Assembly (NCBI GenBank): GCA_000719105.1
Contig: JODX01000007.1
Coordinates: 259,209-323,208, forward strand
Length of the DNA stretch: 64,000 bases
Direction of reading: 5' to 3'
Source of the DNA: Streptomyces sclerotialus
GTDB lineage: Bacteria > Actinomycetota > Actinomycetes > Streptomycetales > Streptomycetaceae
Each line of letters starts with the position of its first letter. The stretch's first letter is position 1. A program made the translations under genes and the position numbers. This document shows positions 35,442 through 45,002 of the stretch, one piece after another. The notes under the pieces were generated by a model. The model saw only the letters and a program-made list of their open reading frames with translations. It did no database searches and had not been told where the DNA came from.

Positions 35442-37097
35442 GTGAGAACAACAAGAAGCACGACAGCACCACGGACAACCCGCAAGCGCCCCCTGGCCGG
35501 TCTGCTGACCGGGCTGGTCGCCGCCATCGGACTCGCCGTCCTGGGCGTGCTCTGCCCAGCCGTCGCCCAGGCCCGGGCCGAGCCGCCCGGCGCCGCCGCC
35601 ACCGGCCTCCACATCAGCGACGGCCGTCTGCTCGAGGGCAACGGCAACGATTTCGTCATGCGGGGCGTCAACCACGCCCACACCTGGTACCAGGGCGAGA
35701 CGACGCAGTCGCTGGCCGACATCAAGGCGACGGGCGCCAACACCGTGCGTGTCGTCCTCGCCAGCGGCCGGCGCTGGGCCGCGAACAGCGCCGCGGACGT
35801 GGCGAACGTCGTCGGCCAGTGCAAGGCCAACCGCCTCATCTGCGTGCTGGAGGTGCACGACACCACCGGCTACGGCGAGGAGGCCGCGGCCGCCACGCTC
35901 GACCAGGCGGCCGACTACTGGATCGGCCTGAAGGACGTCCTCGCGGGCGAAGAGGACTACATCATCGTCAACATCGGCAACGAGCCGTGGGGCAACACCA
36001 ACCCCGCCGGCTGGACCGACCCCACGATCGCGGCCGTGAAGAAGCTGCGGAACGCCGGGTTCGAGCACACGATCATGGTGGACGCGCCCAACTGGGGCCA
36101 GGACTGGCAGGGCGTCATGCGCGCCAACGCCCAGTCGGTCTACGACGCCGACCCCACCGGCAACCTGATCTTCTCGATCCACATGTACAGCGTCTTCGAC
36201 ACCGCCCAGGAGATCAACGACTACCTGGACGCCTTCGTCGCCGCCGGGCTGCCCATCCTCATCGGCGAGTTCGGCGGTCCCGCCGACCAGTACGGCGACC
36301 CGGACGAGGACACCATGATGGCCGCCGCCGAGCGGCTCGACCTCGGGTACCTGGCCTGGTCGTGGAGCGGCAACACCGACCCGATCCTCGACCTCGTGCT
36401 CGACTTCGACCCCAGCCGGATGAGCTCCTGGGGGGAGCGCATCTTCCACGGCGCGAACGGCATCGCCCAGACCGCGCGCGAGGCCACCGTCTTCGCGGGC
36501 GGCACCCCGGGTGACACCCAGGCCCCGACGGCCCCGACCCTCACCTGGACCGCCGCCACCGACAACGTCGGCGTCACCGGCTACGACGTCGTCCGCGTCA
36601 GCGGCGGCTCCGAGACCACGGTCGCCGCCGCGACCACCAACACGGTCTCGGTGACCGGCCTCACCGCCGACACCACGTACACCTTCGCCGTCTACGCGCG
36701 CGACGCCGCGGGCAACCGTTCGGCCCGGTCGGCCACGGTGAACGTCACCACCGACAAGGGCGGGAGCACACCCGGTGCGTCCTGCTCCGTCAAGTACAGC
36801 GTCGTGGGGGAGTGGCCGGGCGGCTTCCAGGGCGAGATCACCATCCGCAACACCGGCACCGCCGCCGTCAGCGGCTGGACACTCGGGTTCACGTTCGCCG
36901 ACGGCCAGACCGTCAGCAACATGTGGGGAGGCACCCCGACCCAGAGCGGCGGCAAGGTGAGCGTCGCCCCGGCCTCCTACACCTCCACCATCTCCGCCGG
37001 GGGCTCGGTCACCGCCGGGTTCATCGCGGCCAAGGGCGCCCAGAACACCGCGCCGGCCGCGTTCACCCTCAACGGGACGAGCTGCACGACCGCCTGA
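35442..37097 (+). CDS. manA: Secreted beta-mannanase, GH5 with Fn3-like linker and CBM2
   Basis: A 551-residue secreted enzyme. Signal peptide with core LLTGLVAAIGLAVLGVL. The GH5 (subfamily 8 type) domain spans about 55-355: VMRGVNHAHTWYQ, ICVLEVHDTTGYGE, acid/base in VNIGNEPWGN, MVDAPNWGQDW, nucleophile in PILIGEFGGP. A fibronectin-like segment (about 365-450) leads to a C-terminal CBM2 (CSVKYSVVGEWPGGFQGEI to SCTTA) that binds cellulose. These motifs match Streptomyces ManA mannanases rather than endoglucanases. GTG 35442 has GGAG. Expression is probably induced by cello-oligosaccharides through the CebR box. Confidence 0.92.
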   Translation: MRTTRSTTAPRTTRKRPLAGLLTGLVAAIGLAVLGVLCPAVAQARAEPPGAAATGLHISDGRLLEGNGNDFVMRGVNHAHTWYQGETTQSLADIKATGANTVRVVLASGRRWAANSAADVANVVGQCKANRLICVLEVHDTTGYGEEAAAATLDQAADYWIGLKDVLAGEEDYIIVNIGNEPWGNTNPAGWTDPTIAAVKKLRNAGFEHTIMVDAPNWGQDWQGVMRANAQSVYDADPTGNLIFSIHMYSVFDTAQEINDYLDAFVAAGLPILIGEFGGPADQYGDPDEDTMMAAAERLDLGYLAWSWSGNTDPILDLVLDFDPSRMSSWGERIFHGANGIAQTAREATVFAGGTPGDTQAPTAPTLTWTAATDNVGVTGYDVVRVSGGSETTVAAATTNTVSVTGLTADTTYTFAVYARDAAGNRSARSATVNVTTDKGGSTPGASCSVKYSVVGEWPGGFQGEITIRNTGTAAVSGWTLGFTFADGQTVSNMWGGTPTQSGGKVSVAPASYTSTISAGGSVTAGFIAAKGAQNTAPAAFTLNGTSCTTA

Positions 37098-37121
37098 CCG
37101 GTAGCCGGCCCGGTCGGCGGT

Positions 37122-37162
37122 CGCCGGTCCGGCACCCCGTACGCCGGGGCGCCGGACCGGCG
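37122..37162. terminator. Bidirectional terminator between mannanase and GAPDH
   Basis: A 12-base perfect stem (CGCCGGTCCGGC / GCCGGACCGGCG) continues after one mismatch into CCCCG / CGGGG with a TACGC loop. It lies between two convergent genes. Confidence 0.88.
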
Positions 37163-37182
37163 GACACGCACATGCGCCGGGA

Positions 37183-38637
37183 TCAGACGGCCGGCGCCGG
37201 GTACGTCGGGTACTCCACCCCGGAGACGTACTGGACGACCCGGATGACCTGGCACGAGTAGCCGAACTCGTTGTCGTACCAGAGGTAGAGGATCGCGTTG
37301 TCGCCCTCGACCTTGGTGGCGCCGGCGTCGACGATCGAGGCGTGGCGCGAGCCGATGAAGTCGCTCGAGACCGCGTCGGGGGCGGTGGTGAAGTCGATCT
37401 GGCGCTTGAGCGGCGAGGTCAGCGACACCTCGCGCAGGTGGTCGAGGACCTCCTCGCGGGTGGTCTCGCGCGCGAGCTGGAGGTTGAGGATCGCGATCGA
37501 GACGTCCGGGACGGGCACGCGGATCGAGCTGCCGGTGATCCTCGCCTTGAGGTCGGGCAGCGCCTTGGCGACGGCGGAGGCGGCACCGGTCTCGGTGATG
37601 ACCATGTTGAGCGGCGCCGAGCGACCGCGACGGTCGGCCTTGTGGTAGTTGTCCAGCAGGTTCTGGTCGTTGGTGAACGAGTGGACGGTCTCCACATGGC
37701 CGCGCACCACACCGAACTCGTCCTCCATCGCCTTCAGCGGCGGGACGATGGCGTTCGTGGTGCAGGACGCGCAGGACAGGACCTGCTCGTCCGGCTTGAT
37801 CGTGTCGTGGTTGACGCCGTGGACGATGTTCGGGACGTCGCCCTTGCCCGGCGCGGTGAGGACGACCTTGTCGATGCCGGGGCGCAGATGCTGCGACAGG
37901 CCCTCGCGGTCGCGCCACTTGCCCGTGTTGTCGATGAGGATGGCGTCCTTGATGCCGTACGCGGTGTAGTCGACCTCGGACGGGTCGTTCGCGTAGATCA
38001 CCTTGATCTCGTTGCCGTTGGCGACGATCGTGCTGTTCGCCTCGTCGACGGTGATCGTGCCCTGGAACTGGCCGTGGATGGAGTCCCGGCGCAGCAGCGA
38101 CGCCCGCTTGACGAGGTCACCGCCCGCCCGGGCGGCGTCCCCGCGCACCACGATGGCGCGCAGCCGCAGTCCGTTGCCGGAGCCGGCCTTCTCGATGAGC
38201 AGCCGGGCCACGAGGCGGCCGATGCGGCCGAACCCGTAGAGGACGACGTCGCGCGGGGCGCGGCGCTCGATCTTGTCGGCGCCCGTGGCACCGGCGACGG
38301 CCTCGGCGGTGAACTCCTCCACGGTCAGACCGCGGTCGTCCGTCGCGTACGTCGCGGCGAGCATGCCGAGGTCGATCTGGGAGGGGCCGAGGTCGAGCGC
38401 GGTGAGGGCCTGCAGGAACGGCCAGGTGTCGGTGACCGAGAGTTCCTCACCGGCTATCTGGCGGGCGAATCGGTGGGTCTTGAGGATGCTGACCACCGAC
38501 TTGTTCACCAGGGAGCGGCTGTGGAGCAGGACCGTGACGTCCCTCTCGCGGTGCAGCTTCCCGATGATCGGGATCATCGCCTCCGCGATCTCCTCGCGGC
38601 GCATCCAGTTGGTGAAGGAGTCGTCATTGACAGTCAC
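37183..38637 (-). CDS. gap: Long-form glyceraldehyde-3-phosphate dehydrogenase
   Basis: A 484-residue GAPDH. The first 125 residues are an extra helical domain; the core has the Rossmann motif DVVLYGFGRIGRLVARLL, the active-site cysteine in SCASCTTNAIVPP and the C-terminal WYDNEFGYS. Ordinary GAPDHs are near 335 residues; this extended form occurs as a second GAPDH in many actinobacteria and probably serves a different direction or condition. It is monocistronic, with a strong terminator. Confidence 0.93.
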   Translation of the reverse strand: MTVNDDSFTNWMRREEIAEAMIPIIGKLHRERDVTVLLHSRSLVNKSVVSILKTHRFARQIAGEELSVTDTWPFLQALTALDLGPSQIDLGMLAATYATDDRGLTVEEFTAEAVAGATGADKIERRAPRDVVLYGFGRIGRLVARLLIEKAGSGNGLRLRAIVVRGDAARAGGDLVKRASLLRRDSIHGQFQGTITVDEANSTIVANGNEIKVIYANDPSEVDYTAYGIKDAILIDNTGKWRDREGLSQHLRPGIDKVVLTAPGKGDVPNIVHGVNHDTIKPDEQVLSCASCTTNAIVPPLKAMEDEFGVVRGHVETVHSFTNDQNLLDNYHKADRRGRSAPLNMVITETGAASAVAKALPDLKARITGSSIRVPVPDVSIAILNLQLARETTREEVLDHLREVSLTSPLKRQIDFTTAPDAVSSDFIGSRHASIVDAGATKVEGDNAILYLWYDNEFGYSCQVIRVVQYVSGVEYPTYPAPAV

Positions 38638-38712
38638 AGGAGTATCTTTCGAGCTAGACGGCGCTCACATGTTAACCCCCGCTCTTTTGGGCAGGACACC
38701 GCACCTCTGATA

Positions 38713-38742
38713 CGGCCCCTTCGGCCCCTTCGGCCCCTTCGG
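38713..38742. repeat. Nine-base tandem repeat (CGGCCCCTT)
   Basis: Three perfect tandem copies plus CGG in the 123-base gap between the carboxylesterase stop and the GAPDH start. Function unknown; possibly slippage-prone. Confidence 0.75.
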
Positions 38743-38760
38743 TACTCGCGCGCGACGAGG

Positions 38761-40275
38761 TCACTCCGTCAGCAACGGCAGCGTCCCGAAGGTGTGCCCC
38801 TCCCAGAGACGACGGGACGCCTCCTCCGGGTAGGCCACCACCACGGGCTCGACGTCGAGGACGTGGACGAGGCGCCGCGCCGGGTCGTACGCGGGCCAGC
38901 CGGGGTCGCCCGTGGCGGCGAAGGCCGTCCAGGCGGTGCGGATGTGCGCCGACAGCTTCTCGGCCTCGGCGGGCGGCGTCGGCCCGAGCAGTTCGGCGCC
39001 CTCGAGGGCGCCGAAGGTGAGGGGCAGGTCCAGTGCGTGGCAGGCGCCCAGGTAGCCGTCGAACGCCGGGGCGGGCCAGGTGAGCTCGTAGACGTGGGCC
39101 CGGCCGCCGGCGGCGGTGTGCGTCTCCGCGAGCCGGAGCGTGGGCATGCGGAACAGCCAGTCGGAGTGGACGAGTTCGTAGAGGTGCTCGGCGGAGGCGC
39201 CGGGGAACGCGGCGCGGTAACTCCGTACCGGATCGGGGCCGGGGCCGAAGACCCGCAGTGCCGTGGCCGCCCGCTCGTCGTCGATCTGCCCGAGATCCCC
39301 GTCGAGGGCGACGAACAGCCGGTACTCGTCCCGGGTGTGACCGGCGATCAGCTCGACGTCCCGGGCGGCTCCGTCCGCCAGCGCCTGCCAGGGCGCGACC
39401 GGCAGGACGTCGCCGTCCACGACGGGCGAGTACGGCGTGGGGGTGTGCGCGACCGTGCCCCAGCGCCCGGTGTGCCGGCCCATGTCGAGCGCCGCCGCGG
39501 CCCCGGCCAGCTTGTACGGGTCCACGCGGGAGAGGTCGGCCGCAGTCGGGCGCGCCCCCGCCTCGTCCGCCAGGGCGGCGGCGATGTCGGCGGCCAGCGC
39601 GTCCGAGAAGTACGTGCCGGGCACGCTCTGCGCGATGGCCCGCCGGAACAGGCCCTTCGCGCGCGGCATGGCCAGCAGCGCGGCGATCGACCCGGCGCCG
39701 GCCGACTCGCCGAAGACGGTGACCCGGTCCGGGTCGCCGCCGAAGGCCGCGATGTTCTCCTGCACCCAGCGCAGGGCGGCGACCTGGTCGAGCAGCCCCC
39801 GGTTGGCCGGTGCGCCCTGGATGCGGGCGAAGCCCTCCATGCCGACGCGGTAGTTGAAGGTGACCATGACCAGGTCGCCGTCGCGGGCGAGCCGGCCGCC
39901 GTCGTACCCGGGCTCGGCCGAGGAGCCGAACTTGTAGGCGCCGCCGTAGATCCACACCATCACCGGCCGGCGGGCGGCGGGGTCCGGCGCGGGCGTCCAG
40001 ACGTTGACGGTCAGCCAGTCGTCGCCGCCGCCCGCCGCCCGCCCGGGGGCCGGCGGCGCCCCCGGCGTCATGGCCTCCTGCGGGGGCGGCGGGCCGAACG
40101 CGGTCGCCTCCCGGACGCCGTCCCAGCGGTCCACGGGACGCGGCGCGAGGAAACGGGCCGCCCCCACCGGCGGCCCGGCGAACGGGATCCCGCGGAAGAC
40201 CGCCAGGCCGTCCTCGAGGAGACCCCGCACGGTTCCCGCCGCCGTGGCCGCCAGCGGCCGGTCCGTCACGCTCAT
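38761..40275 (-). CDS. Type-B carboxylesterase
   Basis: A 504-residue esterase of the acetylcholinesterase/para-nitrobenzyl esterase family, no signal peptide. Features are FRGIPFAGPPVGAARF, VMVWIYGGAYKFGS (oxyanion), nucleophile VTVFGESAGAGS, a Glu-loop IAGHTRDEYRLF and a late His in YLGACHALDLPL. It lies 83 bases downstream of the aldehyde dehydrogenase on the same strand and may share its transcript, suggesting processing of aromatic esters to aldehydes and acids; inference only. Confidence 0.88.
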   Translation of the reverse strand: MSVTDRPLAATAAGTVRGLLEDGLAVFRGIPFAGPPVGAARFLAPRPVDRWDGVREATAFGPPPPQEAMTPGAPPAPGRAAGGGDDWLTVNVWTPAPDPAARRPVMVWIYGGAYKFGSSAEPGYDGGRLARDGDLVMVTFNYRVGMEGFARIQGAPANRGLLDQVAALRWVQENIAAFGGDPDRVTVFGESAGAGSIAALLAMPRAKGLFRRAIAQSVPGTYFSDALAADIAAALADEAGARPTAADLSRVDPYKLAGAAAALDMGRHTGRWGTVAHTPTPYSPVVDGDVLPVAPWQALADGAARDVELIAGHTRDEYRLFVALDGDLGQIDDERAATALRVFGPGPDPVRSYRAAFPGASAEHLYELVHSDWLFRMPTLRLAETHTAAGGRAHVYELTWPAPAFDGYLGACHALDLPLTFGALEGAELLGPTPPAEAEKLSAHIRTAWTAFAATGDPGWPAYDPARRLVHVLDVEPVVVAYPEEASRRLWEGHTFGTLPLLTE

Positions 40276-40358
40276 CGATGGCTCCCCTGACTCGAACGAA
40301 CGGTCTCACCCGGCAGACATGGCTGCCCGCGTCCGGTGACGACGATGCCGCCGTACCG

Positions 40359-41819
40359 TCAGAAGGGGTAGTGCGCCTGCTGCGTGGCGATGGTCACCCA
40401 GCGGGTGTTCGAGAACGCCTCGATGCCCCAGCGTCCGCCGAAGCGGCCGTAGCCGGACGCCTTGACGCCGCCGAACGGCGCGTGCGGCTCGTCGCCCACG
40501 GACTGGTCGTTGATGTGCACGATGCCGGTGCGTATCCGGCGTGCCACGGTCAGGCCGTGGGTGGCGTTCTCGGTGATGATGCCGCAGGTCAGGCCGTTCT
40601 CGGTGTCGTTGGCGAGGGCCACCGCGGCGTCGTCGTCCGAGAAGGTCTCCAGCACGCACAGCGGGCCGAACGACTCGGTGTAGAAGAGGTCGGCGTCCTT
40701 GGGCACGTCGGTGAGGACGGTCGCGGGGTGGACCGCGCCCTCCGGCGCCGTGCCGCCGGTGAGCACCTTCGCTCCCTTGGCCACGGCGTCCGCCACCAGG
40801 GCGGCCACGCGCTCGGCGGACTTCCTGGTGACCAGGGGGCCGACCACGGTCCTCGGGTCGGTCGGGTCGCCGGACTGCAGCGCGGCGGCCTTGGCGACGA
40901 ACTCGGCGGTGAACTCCTCGGCGAGGGACTCGTGGACGAGGATGCGGTCGCCGGACATGCAGATCTGCCCGGCGTTCATGAACACGCTGAAGCAGGCGGC
41001 GTTCACGGCGTGGTCGACGTCGGCGTCGTCCAGCACGATCACGGAGTTCTTGCCGCCGAGCTCCAGGACGGCGGGTTTGACGTGACGTGCCGCGTGCTCG
41101 CCGATGACGCGGCCGACGCCGGTGGAGCCGGTGAAGTTGACCGCGCGCACCCGCGGGTCCGCGATCAGGGTCTCGGCCACCACCGCGGCGTCCTCGCGCG
41201 CGTTGGTGACGACGTTGAGCACACCGTCCGGCAGCCCGGCCTCGCGCAGCACGTCCGCGATCAGCAGACCGCAGGCGATCGGCGCGTCCTCGCTGGGCTT
41301 GGCCACGACGGTGTTGCCGGCGGCCAGCGGCGCGGCCACCGCCCGTACGCCCAGGATGAGGGGAGCGTTCCAGGGCGCGAACGCGGCGACCACGCCCAGC
41401 GGTTCGCGCACCGCGAGACCGAGGACGCCCTCCTCCTGCGCGTTCAGCACCTCGCCGCGCGGCGCGGTGATAGCCGCGGCGGCCTCACGGAGGATGTTCG
41501 CTGCAAGGGCCACGTTGAAGTGCGCCCACGGACGGGTGCCGCCCGCCTCGTACGCCATCACGTCGGCCGCCTCGGCGCTCCGCGCGTCCAGCAGGTCGGC
41601 CGCCCTGAGGAAGATCGCCCGGCGGGCGAAGGGGGAGAGGGCCGCCCATGCGGGGAAGGCGGCGTCCGCCGCGTCCACCGCCCGCGTCACGTCCTCCGGC
41701 CCGGCGGCGGCCACGGTGGCGTAGACCTCGCCGGTGTAGGGGTTGACGTCCGCCTCGGTGCGCCCGGAGGCTGCGGGGACGTCCTTGCCGCCGATGAACA
41801 GGTCGCGGGCGATGGGCAT
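40359..41819 (-). CDS. Aldehyde dehydrogenase (benzaldehyde/vanillin dehydrogenase type)
   Basis: A 486-residue NAD(P)-dependent dehydrogenase. It has AAFAPWNAPLILGVRA, FTGSTGVGRVIGEHAA, the general base Glu in LELGGKNSVIV and the catalytic Cys in NAGQICMSGDRI. The PWNAPL motif in place of PWNFPL is typical of vanillin and benzaldehyde dehydrogenases. A perfect operator-like repeat lies 33 bases upstream. Together with the esterase it suggests lignin- or ester-derived aromatic aldehyde oxidation. Confidence 0.88.
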   Translation of the reverse strand: MPIARDLFIGGKDVPAASGRTEADVNPYTGEVYATVAAAGPEDVTRAVDAADAAFPAWAALSPFARRAIFLRAADLLDARSAEAADVMAYEAGGTRPWAHFNVALAANILREAAAAITAPRGEVLNAQEEGVLGLAVREPLGVVAAFAPWNAPLILGVRAVAAPLAAGNTVVAKPSEDAPIACGLLIADVLREAGLPDGVLNVVTNAREDAAVVAETLIADPRVRAVNFTGSTGVGRVIGEHAARHVKPAVLELGGKNSVIVLDDADVDHAVNAACFSVFMNAGQICMSGDRILVHESLAEEFTAEFVAKAAALQSGDPTDPRTVVGPLVTRKSAERVAALVADAVAKGAKVLTGGTAPEGAVHPATVLTDVPKDADLFYTESFGPLCVLETFSDDDAAVALANDTENGLTCGIITENATHGLTVARRIRTGIVHINDQSVGDEPHAPFGGVKASGYGRFGGRWGIEAFSNTRWVTIATQQAHYPF

Positions 41820-41852
41820 GGTGCGGCTCCGGAGGTTTGCGAGGTTCGCTGG

Positions 41853-41868
41853 GTGAACTATCGTTCAC
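41853..41868. promoter_or_regulatory. Operator before the aldehyde dehydrogenase
   Basis: GTGAAC-TATC-GTTCAC, a perfect inverted repeat 33 bases before the start, in the form bound by TetR- or MarR-type repressors. No regulator gene is adjacent. Confidence 0.65.
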
Positions 41869-41951
41869 TTTGTTACGGGAATGCTGCGCCTCCGGCCCGG
41901 TCAAGTCAAGAGCTGGTCAGGGAGGCGGAAACCACAGGTGGCACGGCGTAT

Positions 41952-41985
41952 GACGGTCCCGCCCCCGGTGGGGAACGGGACCGTC
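41952..41985 (-). terminator. Terminator after the EF-G paralogue
   Basis: Ten-base stem GACGGTCCCG / CGGGACCGTC with a 14-base loop, about 10 bases past the stop of the EF-G gene. Confidence 0.82.
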
Positions 41986-41995
41986 GTACGGGCGG

Positions 41996-44077
41996 TCAGC
42001 CGGCCAGCAGTGTCCGCGAGACCGCTGCCGGCACGAGGGCGTAACCGGCGGGCCGCGTCGTGAAGGTGCCCCGGCCCCGGGTCCGGCCGCGCAGCCGGGA
42101 CGCGTAGCCGAACAGCTCGGCCAGCGGCACGGTCGCCGTGACCACCGTGGTGCCCGCCCGCGCGGCCGAGCCCGAGACCCGGCCGCGCCGCGCCGCCAGA
42201 TCACCGAGCACCCCGCCCACGGCGTCGTCGGGCGCGGTCACCGTGACCTCGGCGACGGGCTCCAGGAGCGCGGTCGCCGCGGCCCGCAGCGCCTGGCGCA
42301 GGCCCAGCCGGCCCGCCGTGCGGAACGCCGTCTCCGAGGAGTCCTTGGAGTGGGTCGCCCCGTCGGTCAGGGTCACCCGCAGTCCGGTCACCGGATGCCC
42401 GCCGAGCGGACCGTCGGCGAGTGCGTCCCGGCAGCCGGCCTCCACGGCACGGACGTACTCCTGCGGCACCCGGCCACCCACGACGGCCGACCGGAAGACG
42501 AACTCGCCCGCCGAGCCCTCGGCCACGGGGAGGGGCTCGACGTCCAGGACGACGTGCGCGAACTGCCCGGCCCCGCCGTCCTGCTTGACGTGCCGGTACA
42601 CCAGCCCGGACACCCCGCCGACCACCGTCTCGCGATAGGCGACACGCGGCCGGCCCACGGCCACCGCCACCCCCTGCTCCCGGCGGATCCGCTCCACCGC
42701 GACCTCCAGGTGCAGTTCGCCCAGGCCCGACAGCACCGTCTGGCCGGTCTCCGGATCGGTCCGCACGACCAGCGACGGGTCCTCCTCGGCCAGCCGCGCG
42801 AGCGCGGTGGCCAGCCGGTCCGTGTCGAGACCGCTGCGGGCCTCGACCGCCACGGAGACGACCGGGTCGGCCGCCGTGGGCGCCTCCAGGACCAGCGGCG
42901 CCGCCGGAGCGCACAGCGTCGTCCCGGCCCGGGCCGACTTCAGCCCGGCCACGGCGACGATGTCACCGGCCACCGCCACGTCCGTCTCCGCGTGCCGGTC
43001 GGCCTGCACCCGCAGGATCCGGCCGACGCGCTCGACGCGCCCCGCGCCTGTGTCCCGCACGACGTCCCCCTTCCTGAGCATTCCCGAGTACACCCGCAGG
43101 CTGGTCAGCCGGCCCGTCGCGGTGGAGGCCACCTTGAAGGCCAGCGCGGCGAACGGTGCCGCCGGATCGGCAGCCCGCTCCCGCACCGCGCCCTCGTGCG
43201 TGCCGCGCACCGGCGGCACGTCCAGTGGCGACGGCAGGTACGCGACGACCGCGTCCAGCAGCGGTTCGACGCCCCGGTTCCGGTACGCCGAGCCGCACAG
43301 CACGACCACGCCCTCACCGCTGAGGGTCAGATCGCGCAGCGCTGCGGCCAGCGTCCGTGCGGAGACCGTTTCCCCGGCGCAGTACTCCTCCAGCGCCGCC
43401 GGATGCAGTTCGGCCACCGCCTCCTCCAGCAGTCCCCGTCTGCGCACTGCCTCCTCGCGCAGCGCGTCCGGCACCGGGCCCTGCGCGCAGGTTCCACCGG
43501 ACGCGCCGTCGGCCGCCCAGACCAGCGCACGCATCCGCAGCAGATCCACCACACCGGTGAACCCCGCCTCGCGCCCGACCGGCATCTGGACCACCAGCGG
43601 AACGGTGTCCAGTCGCTCCCGGATCGACGCGGCCGCCGCGTCCAGATCGGCGCCCGCGCGGTCCATCTTGTTGACGAAGGCGATGCGCGGCACCCCGTGC
43701 CGGTCGGCCTGCCGCCACACGGCCTCGCTCTGCGGCTCCACTCCCGCGACGGCGTCGAACACCGCGACCGCGCCGTCGAGCACGCGCAGTGCACGCGTCA
43801 CCTCGTCGGAGAAGTCCACGTGGCCCGGTGTGTCGATGAGGTTGATCCGGTGGCCGTCCCAGACACAGCTCACCGCCGCGGCGAAGATCGTGATGCCGCG
43901 GTCGCGCTCCTGCGGGTCGAAGTCCGTGACGGTCGTGCCGTCGTGGACCTCGCCGCGCTTGTGGGTCGCGCCGGTGAGGTACAGGATCCGCTCCGTCACG
44001 GTGGTCTTGCCGGCGTCCACGTGGGCGAGGATGCCGAGGTTGCGTACGGCGGTGAGGTGTCGCGTGGTGGTGCGCAT
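41996..44077 (-). CDS. Elongation factor G paralogue (EF-G2)
   Basis: A 693-residue translational GTPase. G motifs are complete: AHVDAGKTT, the switch RGITIFAA, DTPGHVDF and NKMD. Domains II to V follow, including the domain IV segment RVAYRETVVGGVSGLVYRHVKQ. It is close to EF-G in size and unlike OtrA/TetM proteins in switch and domain IV sequence. It stands alone, away from rpsL-rpsG-fusA-tuf, as expected of the second EF-G in Streptomyces, whose role is uncertain (recycling, stress or fusidic acid tolerance). GGAAAGG lies before ATG 44077. Confidence 0.9.
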   Translation of the reverse strand: MRTTTRHLTAVRNLGILAHVDAGKTTVTERILYLTGATHKRGEVHDGTTVTDFDPQERDRGITIFAAAVSCVWDGHRINLIDTPGHVDFSDEVTRALRVLDGAVAVFDAVAGVEPQSEAVWRQADRHGVPRIAFVNKMDRAGADLDAAAASIRERLDTVPLVVQMPVGREAGFTGVVDLLRMRALVWAADGASGGTCAQGPVPDALREEAVRRRGLLEEAVAELHPAALEEYCAGETVSARTLAAALRDLTLSGEGVVVLCGSAYRNRGVEPLLDAVVAYLPSPLDVPPVRGTHEGAVRERAADPAAPFAALAFKVASTATGRLTSLRVYSGMLRKGDVVRDTGAGRVERVGRILRVQADRHAETDVAVAGDIVAVAGLKSARAGTTLCAPAAPLVLEAPTAADPVVSVAVEARSGLDTDRLATALARLAEEDPSLVVRTDPETGQTVLSGLGELHLEVAVERIRREQGVAVAVGRPRVAYRETVVGGVSGLVYRHVKQDGGAGQFAHVVLDVEPLPVAEGSAGEFVFRSAVVGGRVPQEYVRAVEAGCRDALADGPLGGHPVTGLRVTLTDGATHSKDSSETAFRTAGRLGLRQALRAAATALLEPVAEVTVTAPDDAVGGVLGDLAARRGRVSGSAARAGTTVVTATVPLAELFGYASRLRGRTRGRGTFTTRPAGYALVPAAVSRTLLAG

Positions 44078-44575
44078 GGCCCAGGGCCTTTCCTGGCGTG
44101 CGAGAGAGAAAAGGGCAGCGCGATTCGGCGTGGGAACGGCTCGGTGACGGACCGGCCTGTCAGTCGTGGGCACGGTGCGTGCCGGTCGACCGAAGAGCCG
44201 GTCGAAGGGGGTGTTCCGCACGGCCGTCCGGTGCCGGCCGCGCGGCGGGCACCGGGTCTACGAGGACACGGGGATCACGTCGTACCGTGACCGGGGAACG
44301 GCGACAGCGGTGAGGCGACGCATCGTCCGGCTCCCCCGCTCGCACCACGGGACCCGTGCGACGTACGGCGCGCCGGGGTCCCTCGGCGGCGCGCACGGCG
44401 AGTCTACGGAGACCGCCCGGTGCACGGCACCGGGTTTTCTCAGGCGCGGAGGCGAAGCGGGTATGCCCGCGCACATGCATGCCCGTCGCCCGGTCGGGTA
44501 CGCGACCCGCGTTGCGCCCGGGGCGGATCCGGTCCCGGGCGGCCGGTCCGTTCCGCCTCTACCCCGGGATTCGCC
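44078..44575. other. Divergent intergenic region, no gene seen
   Basis: About 500 bases between the EF-G paralogue and the SseB-like gene. Open frames here run in several phases with poor codon bias and no ribosome site. It contains GCGGGTATGCCCGC near 44457-44470 as a small imperfect inverted repeat; otherwise nothing stands out. Confidence 0.55.
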
Positions 44576-44995
44576 ATGGACACACCCCCGTACGACTACA
44601 CCGCGCCCGAGCCCGTGACCCCGGCGCAGCGGGCGCTCACGACGCTCGCCGAGGACACCGGGGACACGGCCGCGCTGGACGTGCTGGCCGGGAGCGAGGT
44701 GCTGGTTCCCGTGCCGCAGGACGCCAGTGAGGAGGACGCCACCGATCCGACGGTCGTGGCGCTGCCCGTACTGGAGCAGCCGGGCGGCGAACAGATGGTG
44801 CCCGTGTTCACCTCGGAGACGGAGATGGCGGGGCTGCTGCCGTACGTGGAGCGCTACCGCCTGGTGCCGCTGGGCGCGCTCGCCTCGCAGTGGCCCGAGG
44901 GCGACCTGGCGCTGACCATAGACGCGACCTCGCCCTACGGCCTGACCCTGACCTCGCAGGGGGTCCGCACCCTGCTGGCCAGGCCCTACGACTGA
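44576..44995 (+). CDS. SseB-like protein
   Basis: A 139-residue acidic protein with an SseB N-terminal-type domain: ALTTLAEDTGDTAALDVLAGSEVLVP, VVALPVLEQPGGEQMVPVFTS, SPYGLTLTSQGVRTLLARP. Family members are cytosolic and poorly understood; in Streptomyces they often lie near type VII or translation genes. It converges with the MarR gene, 7 bases apart. Confidence 0.8.
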   Translation: MDTPPYDYTAPEPVTPAQRALTTLAEDTGDTAALDVLAGSEVLVPVPQDASEEDATDPTVVALPVLEQPGGEQMVPVFTSETEMAGLLPYVERYRLVPLGALASQWPEGDLALTIDATSPYGLTLTSQGVRTLLARPYD

Positions 44996-45002
44996 GCGCC
45001 GG

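Noticed and set aside
41996..44077. A TetM/OtrA-type tetracycline resistance protein
   Set aside because: Switch and domain IV sequences and length fit EF-G; OtrA-type features are absent.
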